Part shown: positions 61,027-64,000 of the stretch, piece after piece
Numbering within the stretch: the stretch's first letter is position 1
Layout: each line of letters opens with the position of its first letter
Assembly (NCBI GenBank): GCA_037013685.1
Contig: CM072893.1
Location: 15,278,736-15,342,735, forward strand
DNA length: 64,000 bases
Direction: 5' to 3'
DNA from: Acridotheres tristis
Taxonomy: Eukaryota > Chordata > Aves > Passeriformes > Sturnidae
Made by a program: the position numbers and the translations under genes
Notes under the pieces: generated by a model
Seen by the model: the letters and a program-made list of their open reading frames with translations, nothing else
What the model was told of the DNA's origin: nothing
Databases searched by the model: none

Positions 61027-64000
61027 GTGAGTGCTGCTACTGCTGGCTCTTTTGTCAAGCTCCTGCTCTTAGAAGATAACTTCATATTCCTCGAGAAGGA
61101 AGGGTGTTTCTAGTGCAGGCACTGAATGCAATGATTCTACAAATATACCAAAGGACCTGTTTAATGTTTTTAGGGGGTGTTCTCATGGGACACGAAGACA
61201 TCAAATAGCTACTTTAGCCATTCTGAACCAGGTCAAGCAATTGTTTTTGGAGTGTTTCCATGCCTAAATTTGATACATATGGAAATTAAGCTGGTAAGAG
61301 TGATGGTTTTTCAAGCTAAATTCCAATAAAGGCAATGTAGGCTACTAGGTCACTTGCTTCAGATAGTTTTAGGTGATTAATTGCTATTCCTCTGCCTTTC
61401 ATTCTTCCCCCTGTGTGATTCATAATGAAAAAGGGATTTATCTTGTCTTTCACGGTGTGGTGATATATTAGTAGGTGATTCCACAATAGTATTCAGTGCC
61501 AGGCAGAGGTGTTTTCTTTGAACCAGAAGCATGTCACCACATTAACATGAGCTCATTCCTCAAAATGAGGTTCATTAAACTCACAATGCTGCCCAGTAAT
61601 GCTTTCACATCTCTCACTTCTGGAGGAAGAAGTCAATACACAGAAACACAGAGGTCCAAGTGTGCCAAATTATCTATCTATAGGCATGTGTGACATTTTG
61701 TCTCTAGCTGCGGAGACTGATTCCTAAAAAAAAAAAAAAAGAAAATACAAAAGAGGAAAGACACAATCATATAAGGAACATAAGAAAACCGCAGTCTGAG
61801 CATGTGACATCCAAGTCTGTGCAGGCATTTATCAAGTACTAAAAATTGAAACAATTTGTGTAAGTAACTTCAGACTAGAAAATGGCAAACTTTACCTTTA
61901 GCATCTTCAAAAAAACCCTATTAAACTGTTAGAATATAAGCTCTACTACTCATGTATGTAGTAGTGACAATTCAAAAGACAAGAGAAAGAGTATAAGCTA
62001 TGTTTTGTTTGTTAACAAATGACATGGACATTTAACAGCAATTTCATGAAGTGAAAATAAGAGCTGATACCTAAACATCTGGTGCGACTCATTTATGAGG
62101 CAATTTCTTCAGATGTTAACTGGACCGATGCTGTTAGAGCCAGCAGAGCCCAGGAGCTGTGACTCATCAGGAGTGCTGAGTGCTTTGATTTGACAGGTAG
62201 TTCTCTGAATCCTGGCACAAAAATTACCTTCTGAAACAATGGCAATACTTGTTTTAAAGAAATCTTTCTAGGAAAAGAAGGAGGCAAAAAGCTGAGCAGC
62301 TGGAGGTCAATATTGTGTTTTCTTTTCAGCTCTTGATAAAAAGAGTATTTATAAGCACTGCTTTTAAATAGATGATTAACAATAGGAGTGTGTCCTTATC
62401 TGTTACTCTATTTTAATGGCCTGGAAGGGTAGATCTTATGAATGACTGAAGGAAACAGTGAACTGCTGAGTTCCTGTAAATTATGATTGTCATCTCATAT
62501 CTACTGAAACATGTATTTCACAGCAGGTTAATTATTTGCAGCACAATGTTAGATTATGGCTATAGGAAATTCCACAGTAAACACTTAGAAGCAGTTTTAG
62601 ATGTATAGGAATATTGGGAACGTTGTGATCTATTTGGACTGCCTTTGTAAGCTAAAATTATTTATAAGCTAAAATATGTGCCTGGCACGTATGCAGCCCA
62701 CCTTAGGTCACTTGAGAATTTCTGAATTTAATATTTGAGTTTGCCAGTGGTTCTTACTTTCGTCATTCAGGTATGGAATAGGGTGTCAGTGCTTTTATTC
62801 TACTGGCAAAAATAATGTCATAATTCCTTGAGCACTAAATCTCAGCGAAATTTGAATGTTTTAGCAATCCATGGCTTATACAGTTGCCTTCTCATTCCAC
62901 TGCTTTCCTTTTGGACAAGCTTCTTCAGAACCCTAGCAGTTAATTGAGGCTTGAGACTAGTAATATTTTTCAGAAGGAAAAGTGACTTACTGCCAATTAA
63001 AGAAGATGTGAAATATTGGCTATTTTGGCAGGCATGCAAGTAGTCAAATGTATTTTAAATAAATTCTCAAAGGAGAACTTAAAACTGGGCTAACATGAGA
63101 AATCTAAACAGAAATATCGATTACTTACTTAAGCAGCCTGATTTCATGCATGTTCCTAGGACTTGACAAACATCTAAGCAAAACTTGCCAAAACCTTTGC
63201 TAATGGAAATCACAGCAGGAGAGTCACTAAACTGTAGGAGAGTGCCTAGGCTTGGCAGGGTTGCAGAAACAGCTCTGCTGTCCCTTGTACAGCTGAGGTG
63301 GTTTGGGTTGGCACGCAGGCATGACCTCATGATAAACTCACTGATCCTCACTAGGAATTAATCATTTGGCTACTTGGCAGCCAGCAGTCTGCCACCAAGA
63401 GGAAGAGATTGCTGTCTTCCTCTTGCATATCATAAGGGCAATTGCATTTATCAGCACCGTTGACCAGAGACTTCGCAATGAATTTATGAGCTGATTTCTG
63501 TAATTTCTGATAATAGTACCATGTAAAATTTCCCCACTAGTAATTTATTTGTTTTGAAGATTTGTAATATTACAGTGACCTAAGAGTTGCTTGTTTTGGT
63601 TTTTGTCTCTTTCTAAAAGTGTTGTTCAGCCAAAGATATGGAACTCTGACTCTCAGAAAGTTTGAGCTATCGTGACTTGCTGATAAGGAAAAATGATCCT
63701 AATCAATAAGATATCCATTCTACCCATAACAAAATGCTTTGCCATGCCATAGAGGAAGGACATAAATCAAGAAAAACATAAAGATAGCCATGTTTTCTCA
63801 GTTTTCTTTTGAAATAACCCCCTCATTTTATCTTCTTAAGAAAAAATATTGTATAACACTTATGAAATGTTACTGCATTTCAATAACCTCAATCAAAGAC
63901 TATGAGATGGTAATAGTGCATTTTGAACAAATGTTGCACAAACTCTGTGTGTTCTGAGATGTTATTGTCTTAAGTTGTGAGGCTGATTTTCAGCTAACCA
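61027..64000. other. Gene-free DNA to the window end
   Basis: AT-rich, with the A15 run at 61.7 kb. No exon, RNA gene or repeat family is supported. Confidence 0.55.
61726..61740. repeat. A15 homopolymer
   Basis: Run of 15 A followed by GAAAATACAAAAGAGG. No target-site duplication or recognisable retroposed sequence precedes it, so no retrocopy is claimed. Confidence 0.85.

Noticed and set aside
1..64000. Bacterial-type features, CRISPR, tRNA or an operon-like novel system
   Set aside because: Composition, CR1 elements and an 11-exon vertebrate gene exclude prokaryotic DNA; no regularly spaced direct repeats or cloverleaf-capable stretches were recognised.

Overview
The window reads as nuclear DNA from a bird, probably a songbird although the order is uncertain. 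It is AT-rich with sparse GC islands, its genes have introns with GT-AG junctions, and it carries two decayed CR1 LINE fragments of the type that dominates avian repeats. Nothing suggests a bacterial, phage or organelle origin. No tRNA, rRNA, CRISPR or operon-like structure was seen.

One protein-coding gene can be read in full: PLAU, urokinase-type plasminogen activator, on the minus strand from about 52.2 kb down to about 43.7 kb. I reconstructed one non-coding first exon and ten coding exons. All junctions are GT-AG, phases match throughout, and the coding exons total 1299 nt, giving 432 codons plus a stop. The spliced protein has a signal peptide, an EGF-like module, one kringle, an activation site (Lys170-Ile171) and a chymotrypsin-fold protease with the triad His215, Asp270 and Ser371. 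Its promoter is a small CpG island with a GC box, a TTTATA element, and AP-1 and ETS motifs just upstream. Secreted uPA converts plasminogen to plasmin at the cell surface. Several regions differ from the human enzyme: receptor loop, kringle size, connecting peptide, 37-loop and residues around the S1 pocket.

Layout: 1-36 kb is gene-poor DNA with a CR1 fragment at 5.2-5.9 kb, a second at 33.4-33.7 kb, and simple repeats. At 36.03-36.32 kb a CpG-rich patch ends in a consensus plus-strand splice donor and may be the first exon of an unidentified transcript. 36.3-43.7 kb shows no recognisable exon. 43.7-52.4 kb is PLAU. 52.4-64 kb is again non-coding as far as I can read, with a candidate AP-1/ETS element at 53.5 kb and one orphan exon-like segment at 60.9 kb.

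I found no credible novel multi-gene system. The observations most worth checking are lineage-specific changes in uPA, the unassigned CpG-island transcript at 36 kb, and the promoter and enhancer architecture. Human uPA comparisons were made from memory, not by alignment.
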